A stretch of 64,000 nt of DNA from Motilibacter aurantiacus (GTDB lineage: Bacteria > Actinomycetota > Actinomycetes > Motilibacterales > Motilibacteraceae): positions 1 to 64,000 of the forward strand of contig NZ_JAANNO010000006.1 of the NCBI RefSeq assembly GCF_011250645.1. The letters run 5' to 3'. The notes beneath the pieces were generated by a model that saw only the letters and a list, made by a program, of their open reading frames with translations, did no database searches and had not been told where the DNA came from. Both the position numbers and the translations under genes were made by a program. Below are positions 22,633 to 32,584 of this stretch, piece by piece; position 1 is the first letter of the stretch; each line of letters starts with the position of its first letter.

Positions 22633-23163
22633 ATGGACGGACGGGGCGGCGGGTTCGACGAGTACGCGACGGCGCGCGGGCCGGCGCTGCTGCGGTTCGC
22701 GTACGCCCTCACCGGGCACCGCGAGCAGGCGGAGGACCTGCTGCAGACCGCGCTCGCCGACGCGTACGTGCACTGGCGCAAGGTGCTGCGCGCCGACGAC
22801 CCGGACGCCTACGTGCGCCGCATGATGCTCAACCGGTTCCTCGGCTGGCGCCGGCGCCGGTGGTCCGGCGAGCTCGCCAGCGAGCACGTCGACCCCGGCG
22901 CCTCGCCGGACCCGGCCGGCGACGTGGTGGAGCGGGACGCCGTCCGCCGGGCGCTCGCCACCCTGCCGCCGCGCCAGCGCGCGGTCGTCGTGCTGCGCTA
23001 TCTCGAGGACCTCGACGACGCCGCGATCGCGGCCACGCTCGGCGTCTCCCCCGGCAGCGTCCGCGTCACGGCCCACCGCGCACTGGCGGCGCTGCGCCGC
23101 CGGCTGCCGCCCGACCTCGTACTCGACGCCTCGGCCCCGGCCGGGAAGGGATCTGCGCCATGA
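22633..23163 (+). CDS. ECF RNA polymerase sigma factor (SigE-like family)
   Basis: Sigma-70 family factor (176 aa). Region 2 covers about 8-75 ([28 protein letters not shown] split by normal spacing) and region 4 about 105-160 ([17 protein letters not shown], then [20 protein letters not shown]). The tail is short. It resembles the SigE-type ECF group abundant in actinomycetes. The stop overlaps the ATG of the next gene (ATGA), a typical sigma/anti-sigma arrangement. It is divergent from hisG. Confidence 0.9.
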   Translation: MDGRGGGFDEYATARGPALLRFAYALTGHREQAEDLLQTALADAYVHWRKVLRADDPDAYVRRMMLNRFLGWRRRRWSGELASEHVDPGASPDPAGDVVERDAVRRALATLPPRQRAVVVLRYLEDLDDAAIAATLGVSPGSVRVTAHRALAALRRRLPPDLVLDASAPAGKGSAP

Positions 23164-24014
23164 CCGATCTGGAGGAGCTCGTCCGGGACTCGCTGTCCCG
23201 GGGCGAGCGGATGACGCTGCCGGGCGCGCTGGTCGCGGAGGCGGCCCGCAGCGGGCGGCGGCGCGCCCGGGCACGCCGCGTGGTGCCGGCCGTCGGGGCG
23301 GCGCTCTCGGTCACCGCCGTCGCCGCCGTGCCCGTCGCCGTCGACCACGGCTCCCGCCGCTCGGCGCCGGCCGCTGCCGTGTCCGCCGAGCCACGCACGC
23401 AGTTCACCCCGCGGTGCGAGGGGCTCGCCGTGGCCGGCACCTCCAGCCCGCCGGCCACCGACGCCGCGCTCACGGCGGGCGAGCTCGGGCGCGGCTGGCG
23501 GGCCGAGCGGGACGGCGCGTGGTACATCGACGCCCGGGGGACGGTCATGGACCGGCTGACCGGGCAGCCGGCAGTGGCCTGGCTGCCTCAGGACGCCCGG
23601 CGGGAGATCGGCTGGGGCCTCTGGCGCGCGCCGGTGCGGGGTGCGACGGGCCGGCTGCCGCTGCTGACCACGAGCGTGCTGGAGACGGAGCCGGGGCGCG
23701 GGGCCGCCCTGCTGCGCGAGCAGGGCAGCCTGGACGCCTGCGACCGGCGGACGGTCGTGCTGCGGGCCTGGGCCTCACGGACGGGCGGCGAGTACGCCAG
23801 GCGCTCCACCTACCCGACCCTCGACGCCACCGAGTGGTCCCTGGCCGTCCGCAAGGGCGACCTCGTCGTGCGGGTGAGCCTCAAGGCCCGCAGCTACATC
23901 GCGGTGGACAGCCCGCTGAGCTGGCTCGGCGCGGTGGCGGACGCCGCGCTGGCCAAGGCGCAGGGCGAGCAGCCGAGCGGTGTCCCGCCGCTGCCGGCAG
24001 GCCCTCGCAGGTGA
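23160..24014 (+). CDS. Putative membrane-bound partner of the ECF sigma factor
   Basis: Protein of 284 aa. The N-terminus ([15 protein letters not shown]) is cytoplasmic, then a basic stretch (RRRARARR) and one transmembrane helix at about 41-58. The remaining ~220 residues are predicted outside and contain a C-D-R-R segment and an extracytoplasmic beta/alpha region with several Trp residues. Overlap with the sigma gene and this topology suggest an anti-sigma or signal receptor. No zinc-type anti-sigma HxxxCxxC motif is seen, so the role is inferred from context. Confidence 0.6.
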   Translation: MTDLEELVRDSLSRGERMTLPGALVAEAARSGRRRARARRVVPAVGAALSVTAVAAVPVAVDHGSRRSAPAAAVSAEPRTQFTPRCEGLAVAGTSSPPATDAALTAGELGRGWRAERDGAWYIDARGTVMDRLTGQPAVAWLPQDARREIGWGLWRAPVRGATGRLPLLTTSVLETEPGRGAALLREQGSLDACDRRTVVLRAWASRTGGEYARRSTYPTLDATEWSLAVRKGDLVVRVSLKARSYIAVDSPLSWLGAVADAALAKAQGEQPSGVPPLPAGPRR

Positions 24015-24016
24015 CG

Positions 24017-24127
24017 TCAGAGCGCCCACATCAGCACGAGCAGGGCGGCGGCGACAGCGGTGACCCACAGGACGCCGGTCACCTGGCCGTCGGCAGACAG
24101 CGGCTCGTGGTGCGTCTTGTTCGCCAT
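24017..24127 (-). CDS. 36-residue single-helix membrane protein
   Basis: ATG 24127 follows a strong GAGGAGG. The product has a polar N-terminus (MANKTHHEPLSADGQ) and a hydrophobic helix from about residue 18 to the end. Stop is 3 bp from the convergent sigma-partner gene stop. The good ribosome site and clean hydrophobic helix argue for a real small gene. No family is recognised. Confidence 0.55.
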   Translation of the reverse strand: MANKTHHEPLSADGQVTGVLWVTAVAAALLVLMWAL

Positions 24128-24298
24128 GGCGGCAGCCTCCTCGCCCACCGGCTCCGGCGGGTGCTCCTGACCCTTCCCTGACACGGTGCCGAGGAACCGT
24201 GAGGCCGGGCTGACACCGGGGTCAGGGCGGCGTACGAGGACCGTCAGGATCCGGCCCGGCCCCTGTCCGGCGGCGGGCGGAGCGCGTGAGCCGGTGCC

Positions 24299-25013
24299 AT
24301 GACGTTGAGCGACTGCCTCCCCTCCCTCCGCGCCTTCATCCCGACCCGCTCGAGGAGTCGTTGTGGCCGTCCGGCACCCGGGCGCGCGGGGACGACCGGC
24401 TGGTCGAGGGCTTCTCGCTGGCCGGGCCGCAGGGCAGGCCGGGGCTCCCGTCCAGGCCGTCTTCGGCTTCGACGTCCGGATGCGGGCGCGCGCCTGGGCC
24501 GGCCGGGACGTCACCCTGTGGCTCGGGGGGCCTGCCGCTGCGCCATGGGCGCGTGCGATGTTGGCTGCGGGCCGAGGGGGCCAGCTGGGTGCGCCCCACC
24601 GCCCCGACCGCGGGCCGGCCCCTGCGGTGACGCTCGGCGCGCTGCGGCGCAGGCCGGGCGCGTGGTGCCGATCACGGTGACGGCCCCGTGGGGCTGCCCG
24701 TCCCGCGGGGCCGGTGACCGTGCTGCCCGTGCAGGAGGTGCTTCCCGCCGCCGACGGCCGGCCCGTCGCCGTCGTGCCGCCCGTGCGGGCGGGCCTGCTC
24801 TCGGCGTACGAGGCCCGCTGCGACGGCACCCACGTTGCGCGGCTGGTCGGCCGGGCCTCGGTCGCCCGCCGGTCGCCGCACGCCGTGGTGGACGACCTCG
24901 GCTGGGTGTCCCGCTCGGCGCTGCTTCCCGCGGGCCTGGCGCCGGGGGACCTGCTCGCCGTCGCGCGCACCGGGTGCTGCGGGCACGGCGGTCAGGTGCT
25001 GGCCGTCGGCTGA
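24299..25013 (+). pseudogene. Frame-broken gene of unknown family
   Basis: A coherent protein can be followed only by changing frame about seven times: MTLSDCLPSLRAFI, PDPLEESLWPSGTRARGDD, VQAVFGFDVRMRARAWAG, LPLRHGRVRCWLRAEG, VTLGALR, AQAGRVVPITVTAPWG, LPVPRG, then an uninterrupted 100-codon C-terminal part from about 24714. Each break falls at or beside a short G or C run. Six are one-base losses; one, near 24528, is a one-base gain in a run of six G. Repaired length is near 235 aa. The intact 3' part begins VTVLPVQEVLPAADG. I do not recognise the family. It is either a decaying gene or a stretch with base-call errors. Confidence 0.5.
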
Positions 25014-25027
25014 GCGGGGCCGGGGGC

Positions 25028-25291
25028 TCAGAGGTGCTTGTAGACGTCCTCGAGGCTCAGCCCGAGCGCCAGCATGAGGACCTGCGAGTGGTAGAGCAGC
25101 TGGCTGATCTCCTCGGCCGCCCGCTCCTTGTCCTCGTGCTCGGCCGCCATCCAGGACTCGGCGGCCTCCTCCAGCACCTTCTTGCCGATGAAGTGGACAC
25201 CCCTGTCCAGCTCGGCGACGGTCCCCGACCCCTCCGGGCGGGTGGCCGCCTTCTCCGACAGCTCGGCGAAGAGCGCCTCGAACGACTTCAC
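25028..25291 (-). CDS. hisE: Phosphoribosyl-ATP pyrophosphatase
   Basis: Second step of histidine synthesis (87 aa), hydrolysing phosphoribosyl-ATP to the AMP form. The MazG-like all-alpha fold shows [15 protein letters not shown] and [15 protein letters not shown] with the metal-binding acidic residues. GTG 25291 overlaps the ribH stop (GTGA), so it is translated with the riboflavin operon. hisG, its usual downstream neighbour, is displaced by an inserted block. Confidence 0.94.
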   Translation of the reverse strand: MKSFEALFAELSEKAATRPEGSGTVAELDRGVHFIGKKVLEEAAESWMAAEHEDKERAAEEISQLLYHSQVLMLALGLSLEDVYKHL

Positions 25292-25770
25292 GCCCACCCC
25301 TTCAGCACGTCCCGCAGCACGACCGCCGTGCTGACCGCGGCGCTCGCCGCCTCGTAGCCCTTGTCCTCCTGCGACCCCGGAAGCCCGCTTCTGGCGTAGG
25401 CCTGCTCCTCGGTGTCGCACGTGAGCACCCCGAAGCCCACCGGCACGCCGGTCTCGACCGACACCTGGGTCAGCCCCGAGGTCGCCGCGGAGCAGACGTA
25501 CTCGAAGTGCGGCGTGCCCCCGCGGATCACGACGCCGAGCGCCACGACCGCGTCGGAGCCGGTGCGCGCCAGCCGGGCTGCCGCGACGGGCAGCTCGAAG
25601 GTGCCGGGCACGCGGACGACGACCGGGTCCTCCACCTTGCACTGCGCGAGCGCGGTGAGCGCGCCGTCGAGCAGGCCGCCCATGATCTGCTCGTGCCAGC
25701 GGGCGGCGATCACCGCGACGCGCAGCCCGTGCCCGTCCGCCTGCACCGTGGGGGCGCCGGCTCCACTCAC
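25288..25770 (-). CDS. ribH: 6,7-dimethyl-8-ribityllumazine synthase
   Basis: Penultimate riboflavin enzyme (160 aa), assembling into capsids or pentamers. Family marks: [43 protein letters not shown] (catalytic His in the last) and [14 protein letters not shown] 25770 overlaps the ribBA stop. Confidence 0.96.
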   Translation of the reverse strand: MSGAGAPTVQADGHGLRVAVIAARWHEQIMGGLLDGALTALAQCKVEDPVVVRVPGTFELPVAAARLARTGSDAVVALGVVIRGGTPHFEYVCSAATSGLTQVSVETGVPVGFGVLTCDTEEQAYARSGLPGSQEDKGYEAASAAVSTAVVLRDVLKGWA

Positions 25771-27053
25771 GTGGGGCTCCTCTCGAGGTTCGGCCCGTCC
25801 GGGCCCGAGTCCGGCAGGTCGGGCAGCTCGTGCCCCATCCGGTCCCGCTTGGTCTGCAGGTACTTGAGGTTGTCCGCGGTCGGCACCATGGTCAGCGGCA
25901 CCGTCCCGGAGATCTGCAGACCGTACCCTTCCAGCCCCGCCCGCTTGGTGGGGTTGTTGGTCAGCAGCCGCATGGTGTGCACGCCGAGGTCGGCCAGCAC
26001 CTGGGCACCGGTCCCGTAGTCGCGGCGGTCCGCCGGCAGGCCCAGGGCGAGGTTCGCCTCGACCGTGTCCGCGCCGGCGTCCTGCAGCGCGTACGCCCGC
26101 AGCTTGTCCACCAGCCCGATCCCGCGGCCCTCGTGGCCCCGCAAGTACAGCACCACCCCGCGGCCCTCGTCGGCCACGGTGCGCAGCGCCGCGTGCAACT
26201 GGGGCCCGCAGTCGCAGCGCAGCGAGCCGAACGCGTCCCCGGTGAGGCACTCGGAGTGGACCCGGACGAGCACGTCCCGCCCGTCGCCGATGTCGCCTGC
26301 GACGAGCGCCACCTGCTCCGCGCCGTCGCGAAGGTCGCGGTAGCCGACGGCCCGGAACATGCCGAACTCCGTCGGCAGCCGCGTCTCGGCGACCCGCTCG
26401 ACGGACTTCTCGAAGCGCCGGCGGTAAGCGATGAGGCTCGCGATCGAGACCAGCGCGAGCCCGTGCTCGTCGCAGAAGCGGCGCAGCTCCGGCAGGCGCG
26501 CCATGTCGCCGGGGTGCTCCTCGCTGACCACCTCGGCGAGCACGCCGGCGGGGCGCAGCCCGGCCAGCTCGGCCAGGTCGATGGCGGCCTCGGTGTGCCC
26601 GGCACGGCGCAGCACGCCGCCGGGTCGCGCCCGAAGCGGGACGATGTGGCCGGGGCGGGTGAAGCTGCCCGGCGTGGAGGCCGGGTCGGCCAGCAGCCGG
26701 ATGGTGCGCGCCCGGTCCGTCGCCGAGATGCCCGTCCCGCCCCCCTCCTTGGCGTCGACGGTGACGGTGTACGCGGTCTGCCGCCGGTCCTCGTTCACCG
26801 CCGTCATCGGCGGCAGGCCCAGCCGGTCGCACTCCTCCTCGGGCAGCGGCACGCAGACGTAGCCGGAGCTGTGGCGCACCATGAACGCCACCAGCTCCGG
26901 CGTGGCCTTCTCCGCGGCGAAGATGATGTCGCCCTCGTTCTCGCGGTCCTCGTCGTCGACGACGACCACGGCCCGCCCGGCGGCGATGTGCTCGACCGCG
27001 AGCTCGACCGGGTCCAGGCGGACGTCGGTGTGCCCGTCGGCCACGGCGGTCAT
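25767..27053 (-). CDS. ribBA: Bifunctional DHBP synthase / GTP cyclohydrolase II
   Basis: Fusion protein (428 aa). The N-terminal half (about 10-210) is 3,4-dihydroxy-2-butanone-4-phosphate synthase with [24 protein letters not shown] and [10 protein letters not shown]. The C-terminal half (about 215-400) is GTP cyclohydrolase II with the zinc ligands in [19 protein letters not shown] and the [12 protein letters not shown] segment. It feeds both precursors of riboflavin. ATG 27053 overlaps ribE (ATGA); the end overlaps ribH (GTGA). Confidence 0.96.
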   Translation of the reverse strand: MTAVADGHTDVRLDPVELAVEHIAAGRAVVVVDDEDRENEGDIIFAAEKATPELVAFMVRHSSGYVCVPLPEEECDRLGLPPMTAVNEDRRQTAYTVTVDAKEGGGTGISATDRARTIRLLADPASTPGSFTRPGHIVPLRARPGGVLRRAGHTEAAIDLAELAGLRPAGVLAEVVSEEHPGDMARLPELRRFCDEHGLALVSIASLIAYRRRFEKSVERVAETRLPTEFGMFRAVGYRDLRDGAEQVALVAGDIGDGRDVLVRVHSECLTGDAFGSLRCDCGPQLHAALRTVADEGRGVVLYLRGHEGRGIGLVDKLRAYALQDAGADTVEANLALGLPADRRDYGTGAQVLADLGVHTMRLLTNNPTKRAGLEGYGLQISGTVPLTMVPTADNLKYLQTKRDRMGHELPDLPDSGPDGPNLERSPT

Positions 27054-27664
27054 GCTGCACCCCCGGGCTGCCCGGCGCGGGCGCCGAGCAGCGACTCCAC
27101 GTACTTGGCGAGCACGTCCACCTCCAGGTTGACCGGTGCCCCCGGCGGCTTGCGTCCCAGCGTCGTCGCCTCGAGGGTCGCCGGGATGAGGCTCACCTCG
27201 AGCCAGCCGTCGCCGACGGCGCTCACGGTGAGCGAGACGCCGTCGAGGGCGACCGAGCCCTTTTCCACCACGTAACGACCCAGCTCGGCCGGGACCGCGA
27301 CGCGCACGACCTCCCAGCGGTCCCCCGGGGTCCGCGACACGATCTCCGCGGTGCCGTCCACATGGCCCTGCACGATGTGGCCGCCCAGGCGGGCCTGCAG
27401 CGCGACCGGCCGCTCGAGGTTGACGACGTCGCCGGCAGCCAGCGCGCCGAGCGACGAGCGGACGAGCGTCTCGCGCATGACGTCTGCGGAGAACACCCCG
27501 TCGGCCACGTCGACCACCGTCAGGCAGACGCCGTTCACGGCGATCGACGCGCCGTGCACCGCGTCGCTCGTCACCAACGGCCCGCGCAGCGTCAGCCGCG
27601 CGCTGTCCGCGAGCTCCTCGACCCCGACGACCTCGCCGAGCTCCTCCACGATGCCGGTGAACAC
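27050..27664 (-). CDS. ribE: Riboflavin synthase alpha chain
   Basis: Final riboflavin step, dismutating two lumazines (204 aa). Two repeated lumazine-binding barrels: the first opens with [11 protein letters not shown] and contains NGVCLTVVD; the second contains [11 protein letters not shown] and [14 protein letters not shown] 27664. It lies 4 bp after ribD and overlaps ribBA. Confidence 0.96.
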   Translation of the reverse strand: MFTGIVEELGEVVGVEELADSARLTLRGPLVTSDAVHGASIAVNGVCLTVVDVADGVFSADVMRETLVRSSLGALAAGDVVNLERPVALQARLGGHIVQGHVDGTAEIVSRTPGDRWEVVRVAVPAELGRYVVEKGSVALDGVSLTVSAVGDGWLEVSLIPATLEATTLGRKPPGAPVNLEVDVLAKYVESLLGARAGQPGGAA

Positions 27665-27668
27665 GCGC

Positions 27669-28748
27669 CTACTCCTTCGCCTCGATGAGTTGCCCCGCCG
27701 CGACCGGGACGGCCTCCAGGCGGAGGTCCGGCCCGACGCGCCGCACGTCGACCAGCTCGAGGCGGTACGCCCCGGCGATCGTCCCCACGCCCGCCTCGCC
27801 CAGGGCCGCCGGCCCGGCGCCGAGCAGCGCGGGCGCGACGTAGCCGACCACCCGGTCGACCAGCCCGGCCCGCAGCAGCGCGCCGGCGAGCGTGGGCCCG
27901 CCCTCGACCATGGCGCGCAGCACGCCGCGGGCGGACAGCCCGCGGGCCAGCGCCCCCAGGTCGACGCGGCCGTCGGGGCCGCGGCCCAGCTCGCCTGCCG
28001 TCGCCACCCAGGTGGGCGCGGCGTCGTCGAGGACGCGGCTGCCCGGCGGCGTCCGGCCGGCGCTGTCGACCACCACGCGCAGCGGCTGGCGGTCGACGGG
28101 CACGCCGCGCACGGTGAGCTGGGGGTCGTCGGCCAGGACCGTCCCGACCCCGGCGATCACCGCGTCCACGTCCGCGCGCAGCGCATGGACGTCGGCGCGA
28201 GCCTCGGCGCTGGTGATCCAGCGGCTGGTGCGGTCGGCGGCGGCGACACGCCCGTCGAGCGTGGCGGCGTACTTCCAGACGATCTCGGGGCGCCCCAGCC
28301 GCGCCGCGGTGAGCCAGCGGCGGTTGCCGGCCTCGGCCTCCGCGGCGAGCAGGCCGCCCGCGACGTCCACCCCCGCGGCGCGCAGCTCGGCGGCGCCTCC
28401 CCCGGCGACCGGCGACGGGTCCGGCACCGCGTAGACGACCCGGGAGACGCCGGCCGCGAGCAGTGCCTGTGTGCAGGGGCCGGTCCGCCCGGTGTGGCGG
28501 CAGGGCTCGAGGGTCACGACGGCGGTCGCCCCGCGGGCGGCGGGCCCGGCAGCGCGCAAGGCGGCGACCTCGGCGTGCGGGCCGCCGGGGCGCTCGTGCC
28601 AGCCCTCGCCGACGGTCTCGCCGGCCGGGCCCAGCACCACGCAGCCGACGACGGGGTTCGGGGCGGCCGTGGCCGCGCCGAGGGCGGCGAGCTCGACCGC
28701 ACGGCGCATAGCGGCGACCTCCGCCTGACTCGCCGTCGTACCCGTCAT
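27669..28748 (-). CDS. ribD: Bifunctional riboflavin deaminase/reductase RibD
   Basis: First gene of the rib operon (359 aa). The N-terminal deaminase domain (about 10-140) has the zinc motif HAEVAAL and, further on, PCRHTGRTGPC. The reductase domain (about 150-359) has KYAATLDGRVA, SRWITS and EGGPTLAGALL. ATG 28748 sits four bases after GGAGG. A long leader with an FMN aptamer precedes it. Confidence 0.96.
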   Translation of the reverse strand: MTGTTASQAEVAAMRRAVELAALGAATAAPNPVVGCVVLGPAGETVGEGWHERPGGPHAEVAALRAAGPAARGATAVVTLEPCRHTGRTGPCTQALLAAGVSRVVYAVPDPSPVAGGGAAELRAAGVDVAGGLLAAEAEAGNRRWLTAARLGRPEIVWKYAATLDGRVAAADRTSRWITSAEARADVHALRADVDAVIAGVGTVLADDPQLTVRGVPVDRQPLRVVVDSAGRTPPGSRVLDDAAPTWVATAGELGRGPDGRVDLGALARGLSARGVLRAMVEGGPTLAGALLRAGLVDRVVGYVAPALLGAGPAALGEAGVGTIAGAYRLELVDVRRVGPDLRLEAVPVAAGQLIEAKE

Positions 28749-28880
28749 GCTGCCTCCGTCCCGCCGCTCGCCGTCACCGGCGTACCGCGGGGGCAGGGCG
28801 CAGCGGCGGGCGGGCAGCGCACGCGCCCGCCGCACGACAGGCCCTGCCTGCGTGCGCGGGGACGCGCACGTCCCATCCGC

Positions 28881-29020
28881 CGCGTGCCGCCTCCCGTCCG
28901 GACTCTCACCGTCGGTCCCGGAGTTGCACCGGGTCAACCGGCTCCGGCCCGTGGAGGCGCCGAGACCGGGTCGCGGACTGTCACCGCCGGTTCGGAATTC
29001 CACCGACCCCGGGGCACGCG
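28881..29020 (-). promoter_or_regulatory. FMN riboswitch (RFN element)
   Basis: The minus strand carries the conserved RFN blocks in order: GGGGTCGGTGGAATTCCGAA, CCGGCGGTGACAGTCCGCGA, CGGTTGACCCGGTGCAACTC, CGGGACCGACGGTGAGAGTC and CGGACGGGAGG. The P1 stem closes exactly (CGCGTGCC with GGCACGCG at the two ends). It stands 132 nt before ribD. FMN binding should lower rib expression. The following leader contains further GC-rich hairpins but no U-tract. Confidence 0.95.
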
Positions 29021-29102
29021 TCGTCGTCGGCAACATCGTCGCACGCGGAACGATTCCGGCCGGCGGAACGCGGCCGTCCGTCCAGCATGCGGACGCGGTG
29101 GC

Positions 29103-29777
29103 TCAGGCGTCGGCGGCTGCCCCGCCCTCGGCGAGCGCGCGCAGCCCGCGCACCGCCTCCGCCGGGTCCGCGGCGCCGTAGACCGCCGACCCGGCGACGA
29201 GCACGTTCGCCCCCGCCTCGACCACGCGCTCGACCGTGTCGGCCGCGACCCCGCCGTCCACCTGCAGCCAGACCTCCGCGCCCGAGCGCTGCACGAGCTC
29301 GCGGGCGCGGCGCAGCTTGGGCAGGACCAGGTCGAGGAACTTCTGCCCCCCGAACCCGGGCTCGACGGTCATGAGCAGCAGCATGTCCAGCTCGGGCAGC
29401 AGGTCGGCGTACGGCTCGACCGGGGTCGCCGGGTTGAGCGCGAGCCCTGCCCGGGCGCCGCGCGCCCGCAGCTCGCGGGCCAGGCGCACGGGCGCGCTCA
29501 CCGCCTCGGCATGGAAGGTCACCGAGCGTGCGCCGGCTTCGGCGTACTCCGGTGCCCAGCGGTCGGGGTCTGCGATCATCAGGTGGCAGTCGAGGGGCAG
29601 CTCGCTCACCTGGGCCAGCCGCTCGACGACGGGCAGGCCGATCGTCAGGTTGGGCACGAAGTGGGCGTCCATGACGTCGACGTGGACCCAGTCCGCGGCC
29701 GGCGCGATCCGGGCGACCTCCCGCGCCAGGTCGGTGAAGTCCGCGCTCAGGATGCTCGGCGAGATCTGGACCGTCAT
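29103..29777 (-). CDS. rpe: Ribulose-phosphate 3-epimerase
   Basis: Pentose-phosphate pathway TIM-barrel enzyme (224 aa) interconverting ribulose-5-P and xylulose-5-P. Motifs: [42 protein letters not shown] and VDGGVAADT, with the metal-binding His and Asp residues intact. ATG 29777. It precedes the rib operon on the same strand, with the riboswitch leader between. Confidence 0.95.
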   Translation of the reverse strand: MTVQISPSILSADFTDLAREVARIAPAADWVHVDVMDAHFVPNLTIGLPVVERLAQVSELPLDCHLMIADPDRWAPEYAEAGARSVTFHAEAVSAPVRLARELRARGARAGLALNPATPVEPYADLLPELDMLLLMTVEPGFGGQKFLDLVLPKLRRARELVQRSGAEVWLQVDGGVAADTVERVVEAGANVLVAGSAVYGAADPAEAVRGLRALAEGGAAADA

Positions 29778-29876
29778 CGGGCCGGGCCCGTCGAGTTGCG
29801 GCGGCGATTGCCTTCGACTCGGTGCATGGGCGCCGATGCTAGGACGACGGGCCCGTGACGCAGGAGGGGAGGCGGC

Positions 29877-31100
29877 GTGCAGACCTTCCGTCGCCTACTG
29901 GGCTCCCTGCTGCGCGTGCAGCACCCCGACCCGGACGTACGCCGACGCGGGCGGGTCCTCATCGCCCTCTGCTCCAGCGTGTCCGGCCTGGCCGTCGCGC
30001 TCACCCCGATCGTCGCGCAGCTCTCCGACGCGCGCAGCGGGCTCTGGAGCCTCGGCCTGACCGCGCTGGCCTACCTCGGCGCCGTGCCGCTCGCGCGCCG
30101 CGGCCACGTCGGCATCGCCGGCGCGTTCGTCGTCTGCAGCTTCGGAGCCATCCTGGCCGGCATCGTCCACGCGACCAACTCCCAGCTCGCGCCGGTCTAC
30201 AGCTCCATCGTCGTGCTCGCCGGCGGGCTCGTCGTCCGCGTCCGCGCGGTGCCGCTCGTGCTGGCGGCCACGCTCGCGCTGATCCTCCTGCTGCCGTCGA
30301 TAGCAGGGGACGGGACCCGGCCGTCCAGCTACCACGACGTCGAGGTGGCCGGCGTGCTCCTGTCGGTCGTCGCGGCCTTCGCGGCGTTCGTCACCTCGCG
30401 CATCGTCTCCACCCTGCTGCGCGAGGCCGAGCACGAGCGCCAGCGCGCCGCCGACCTCGCCGGACGGCTCTCCGAGGCCAACGGCCGGCTCGAGGCCCGG
30501 GTCGCCGAGCGCACCGAGGAGCTGGAGGAGGCGCTGCGCCGCTCCCGCCTGCTGGCCGGGCAGCTGGAGGGCCTCACCCGCCGCGACGTGCTCACCGGTC
30601 TCGGCAACCGGCGAGCGCTGGACGCCGCGCTGCGCGCCATCGACTCCCGCCGCGAGCCGCCTGCCGCGATCAGCCTGGCCGTCTGCGACATCGACGACTT
30701 CAAGCACGTCAACGACAGGTACGGCCACCCGGCCGGGGACGAGGTGCTGCGCCGCGTCGCGGCCACCCTGGACGCCGGTCGCCGGGCCGGCGACCTCGTC
30801 GTCCGCCTCGGGGGCGAGGAGTTCGTGCTGTTGCTGCCCGGGGCGGGGCAGCGCCAGGCCGCCGAGGCGTGCGAGCGGCTCCGGGCCGCCGTCGCCGCCC
30901 TGGACCTGGACGCGGTCTCCCCCGGGCTGCGCGTCACGATGAGCGTCGGGGTCGCGACGGGCGGCCCGGGCCCTGCCCATCCGCGGCTCGGCGCACTGCT
31001 CGGGACCGCCGACACGCACCTCTACGAGGCCAAGCGGGCCGGCAAGGACCGCGTGGTGCTCGGGCAGCTCGAGGCCGGGCAGCCGACCGTCCCCGCCTGA
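29877..31100 (+). CDS. Membrane diguanylate cyclase (GGDEF)
   Basis: Protein of 407 aa. About six hydrophobic helices fill residues 26-175; a charged coiled coil covers 180-232; a GGDEF domain follows. [14 protein letters not shown] starts the domain, [10 protein letters not shown] supplies a metal site, and the active site is GGEEF at 312-316, a functional variant. An inhibitory I-site RAGD (303-306) precedes it by five residues, so product feedback is expected. Predicted to make c-di-GMP from two GTP at the membrane. GTG 29877 has GGGGAGG upstream. Transcribed alone, divergent from rpe. Confidence 0.93.
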   Translation: MQTFRRLLGSLLRVQHPDPDVRRRGRVLIALCSSVSGLAVALTPIVAQLSDARSGLWSLGLTALAYLGAVPLARRGHVGIAGAFVVCSFGAILAGIVHATNSQLAPVYSSIVVLAGGLVVRVRAVPLVLAATLALILLLPSIAGDGTRPSSYHDVEVAGVLLSVVAAFAAFVTSRIVSTLLREAEHERQRAADLAGRLSEANGRLEARVAERTEELEEALRRSRLLAGQLEGLTRRDVLTGLGNRRALDAALRAIDSRREPPAAISLAVCDIDDFKHVNDRYGHPAGDEVLRRVAATLDAGRRAGDLVVRLGGEEFVLLLPGAGQRQAAEACERLRAAVAALDLDAVSPGLRVTMSVGVATGGPGPAHPRLGALLGTADTHLYEAKRAGKDRVVLGQLEAGQPTVPA

Positions 31101-31114
31101 CGTGCCCTGGGGGC

Positions 31115-32584
31115 TCAGCGCCGGCGCAGCAGGGCGAGGTACATCGCGTCGGTGCCGTGCCGGTGCGGCCAGAGCTGCACGTCCGGCCCCTCGCCGAGCG
31201 CCGGGAGCGGCCGGGCCGTCACCGCGTCCAGGACCCGGCGGGCGTCGATGCGCTCGACGTCGTCGCGGCCCGCGAGCACGTCGTCCACCACGTCCCGGGT
31301 CTCGGCCCGGTGCGGGCTGCACGTGGCGTAGGCGACGACGCCGCCGGGACGGGCCGAGGCCAGTGCGGAGCGCAGCAGCGCCCGCTGCAGCGGGCCGAGC
31401 CTGACGACGTCCTCGGGCTTGCGCCGCCACCGTGCCTCCGGGCGACGCCGCAGCGCGCCCAGCCCGCTGCAGGGCACGTCGACCACGACCCGGTCGAACA
31501 CGCCCGCCCGCCAGGGCGGGGCCGTCGAGTCGGCGACGACCACGGCCGCCGCCCCCGTCGGCACCGCCGCCTGCGCCACCAGCCGGGCCCGGTGCGGCGC
31601 CAGCTCGGCCGCGAGCACGCGCGCCCCGCGCCCGGCAGCCAGCCCGGCGAGCAGCGCAGCCTTGCCACCGGGCCCGGCGCACCCGTCGAGCCAGGCCACG
31701 TCCGGCCCGTCCAGCGGGGCGCCCGCCACGGCCAGCGCGACCAGCTGGCTCCCCTCGTCCTGCACACCGGCCTGGCCGGCGCGGACCTCGGGCAGGTCGC
31801 CGGGGTCGCCGCCGGCGAGCACCGCGGCGTACGGCGACCAGGAGCCGGGGCTGGCTCCCTCGGCGATGAGCTCCTCCACGTCGGCGCGGCCGGGACGCAC
31901 CGCCAGCGTCACCGCCGGGCGCACGTTGTCGGCCTCGAGCGCGGCGGCCGTCTCCTCCATGGACCCGTCCAGGGCGTCACGCAGCGCGCGCACCACCCAG
32001 CGCGGGTGCGCGTGGGCCAGTGCGAGGTGCCCCACGGGGTCCTCGTCGAGCGGCGGCGCGAGCTCGGCCAGCCACGCGTCCCGGTCCCGGGTGGTGACCC
32101 GTCGCAGCACCGCGTTCGCGAACCCCGCGGCCCCGCGAGAAGGCCCCTTGCGCACCAGGTCGACGGTCGCCGACACGGCCGCGTGGGGCGGGACCCGGGT
32201 CGAGAGCAGCTGGTGGGCGCCCATGCGCAGGGCATCGAGCACCGGCGGGTCGACGCGGCCGAGCGGCCGGTCCGCGCACGCGGCGAGGACCGCGTCGTAC
32301 GTGCCGAGCCCGCGCAGGGTGCCGTAGGCCAGCTCGGTGGCGAGCGCGGCGTCGCGCGGGTCGAGCCGCCGCTCGCGCAGCAGCGCGGGCAGGACCAGGT
32401 TGGCGTACGCGTCACGCTCGCGGACGGCGGTGAGCACGGCGTACGCGGTGTCGCGGGCCGGGTCGGACGAGCGCGCGGGGCGCGCCCCGGCAGAGGCACG
32501 TCGCGGCCCCCCGCGCCGCGACGGGCCGGGCGCCGCCGGACCGGAGCGGGCACGCGGGGCGTGCCCTCCGTCGGCCGGGCTCAC
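31115..32584 (-). CDS. rsmB: 16S rRNA m5C967 methyltransferase RsmB
   Basis: RNA cytosine-5 methyltransferase (489 aa). Residues 1-40 are Arg/Pro/Gly-rich. An NusB-like RNA-binding domain covers about 42-170. The SAM domain shows [18 protein letters not shown] (catalytic-release Cys) and [10 protein letters not shown] (second Cys). GTG 32584 overlaps the fmt stop. The genes def-fmt-rsmB form one minus-strand unit. Confidence 0.94.
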   Translation of the reverse strand: MSPADGGHAPRARSGPAAPGPSRRGGPRRASAGARPARSSDPARDTAYAVLTAVRERDAYANLVLPALLRERRLDPRDAALATELAYGTLRGLGTYDAVLAACADRPLGRVDPPVLDALRMGAHQLLSTRVPPHAAVSATVDLVRKGPSRGAAGFANAVLRRVTTRDRDAWLAELAPPLDEDPVGHLALAHAHPRWVVRALRDALDGSMEETAAALEADNVRPAVTLAVRPGRADVEELIAEGASPGSWSPYAAVLAGGDPGDLPEVRAGQAGVQDEGSQLVALAVAGAPLDGPDVAWLDGCAGPGGKAALLAGLAAGRGARVLAAELAPHRARLVAQAAVPTGAAAVVVADSTAPPWRAGVFDRVVVDVPCSGLGALRRRPEARWRRKPEDVVRLGPLQRALLRSALASARPGGVVAYATCSPHRAETRDVVDDVLAGRDDVERIDARRVLDAVTARPLPALGEGPDVQLWPHRHGTDAMYLALLRRR

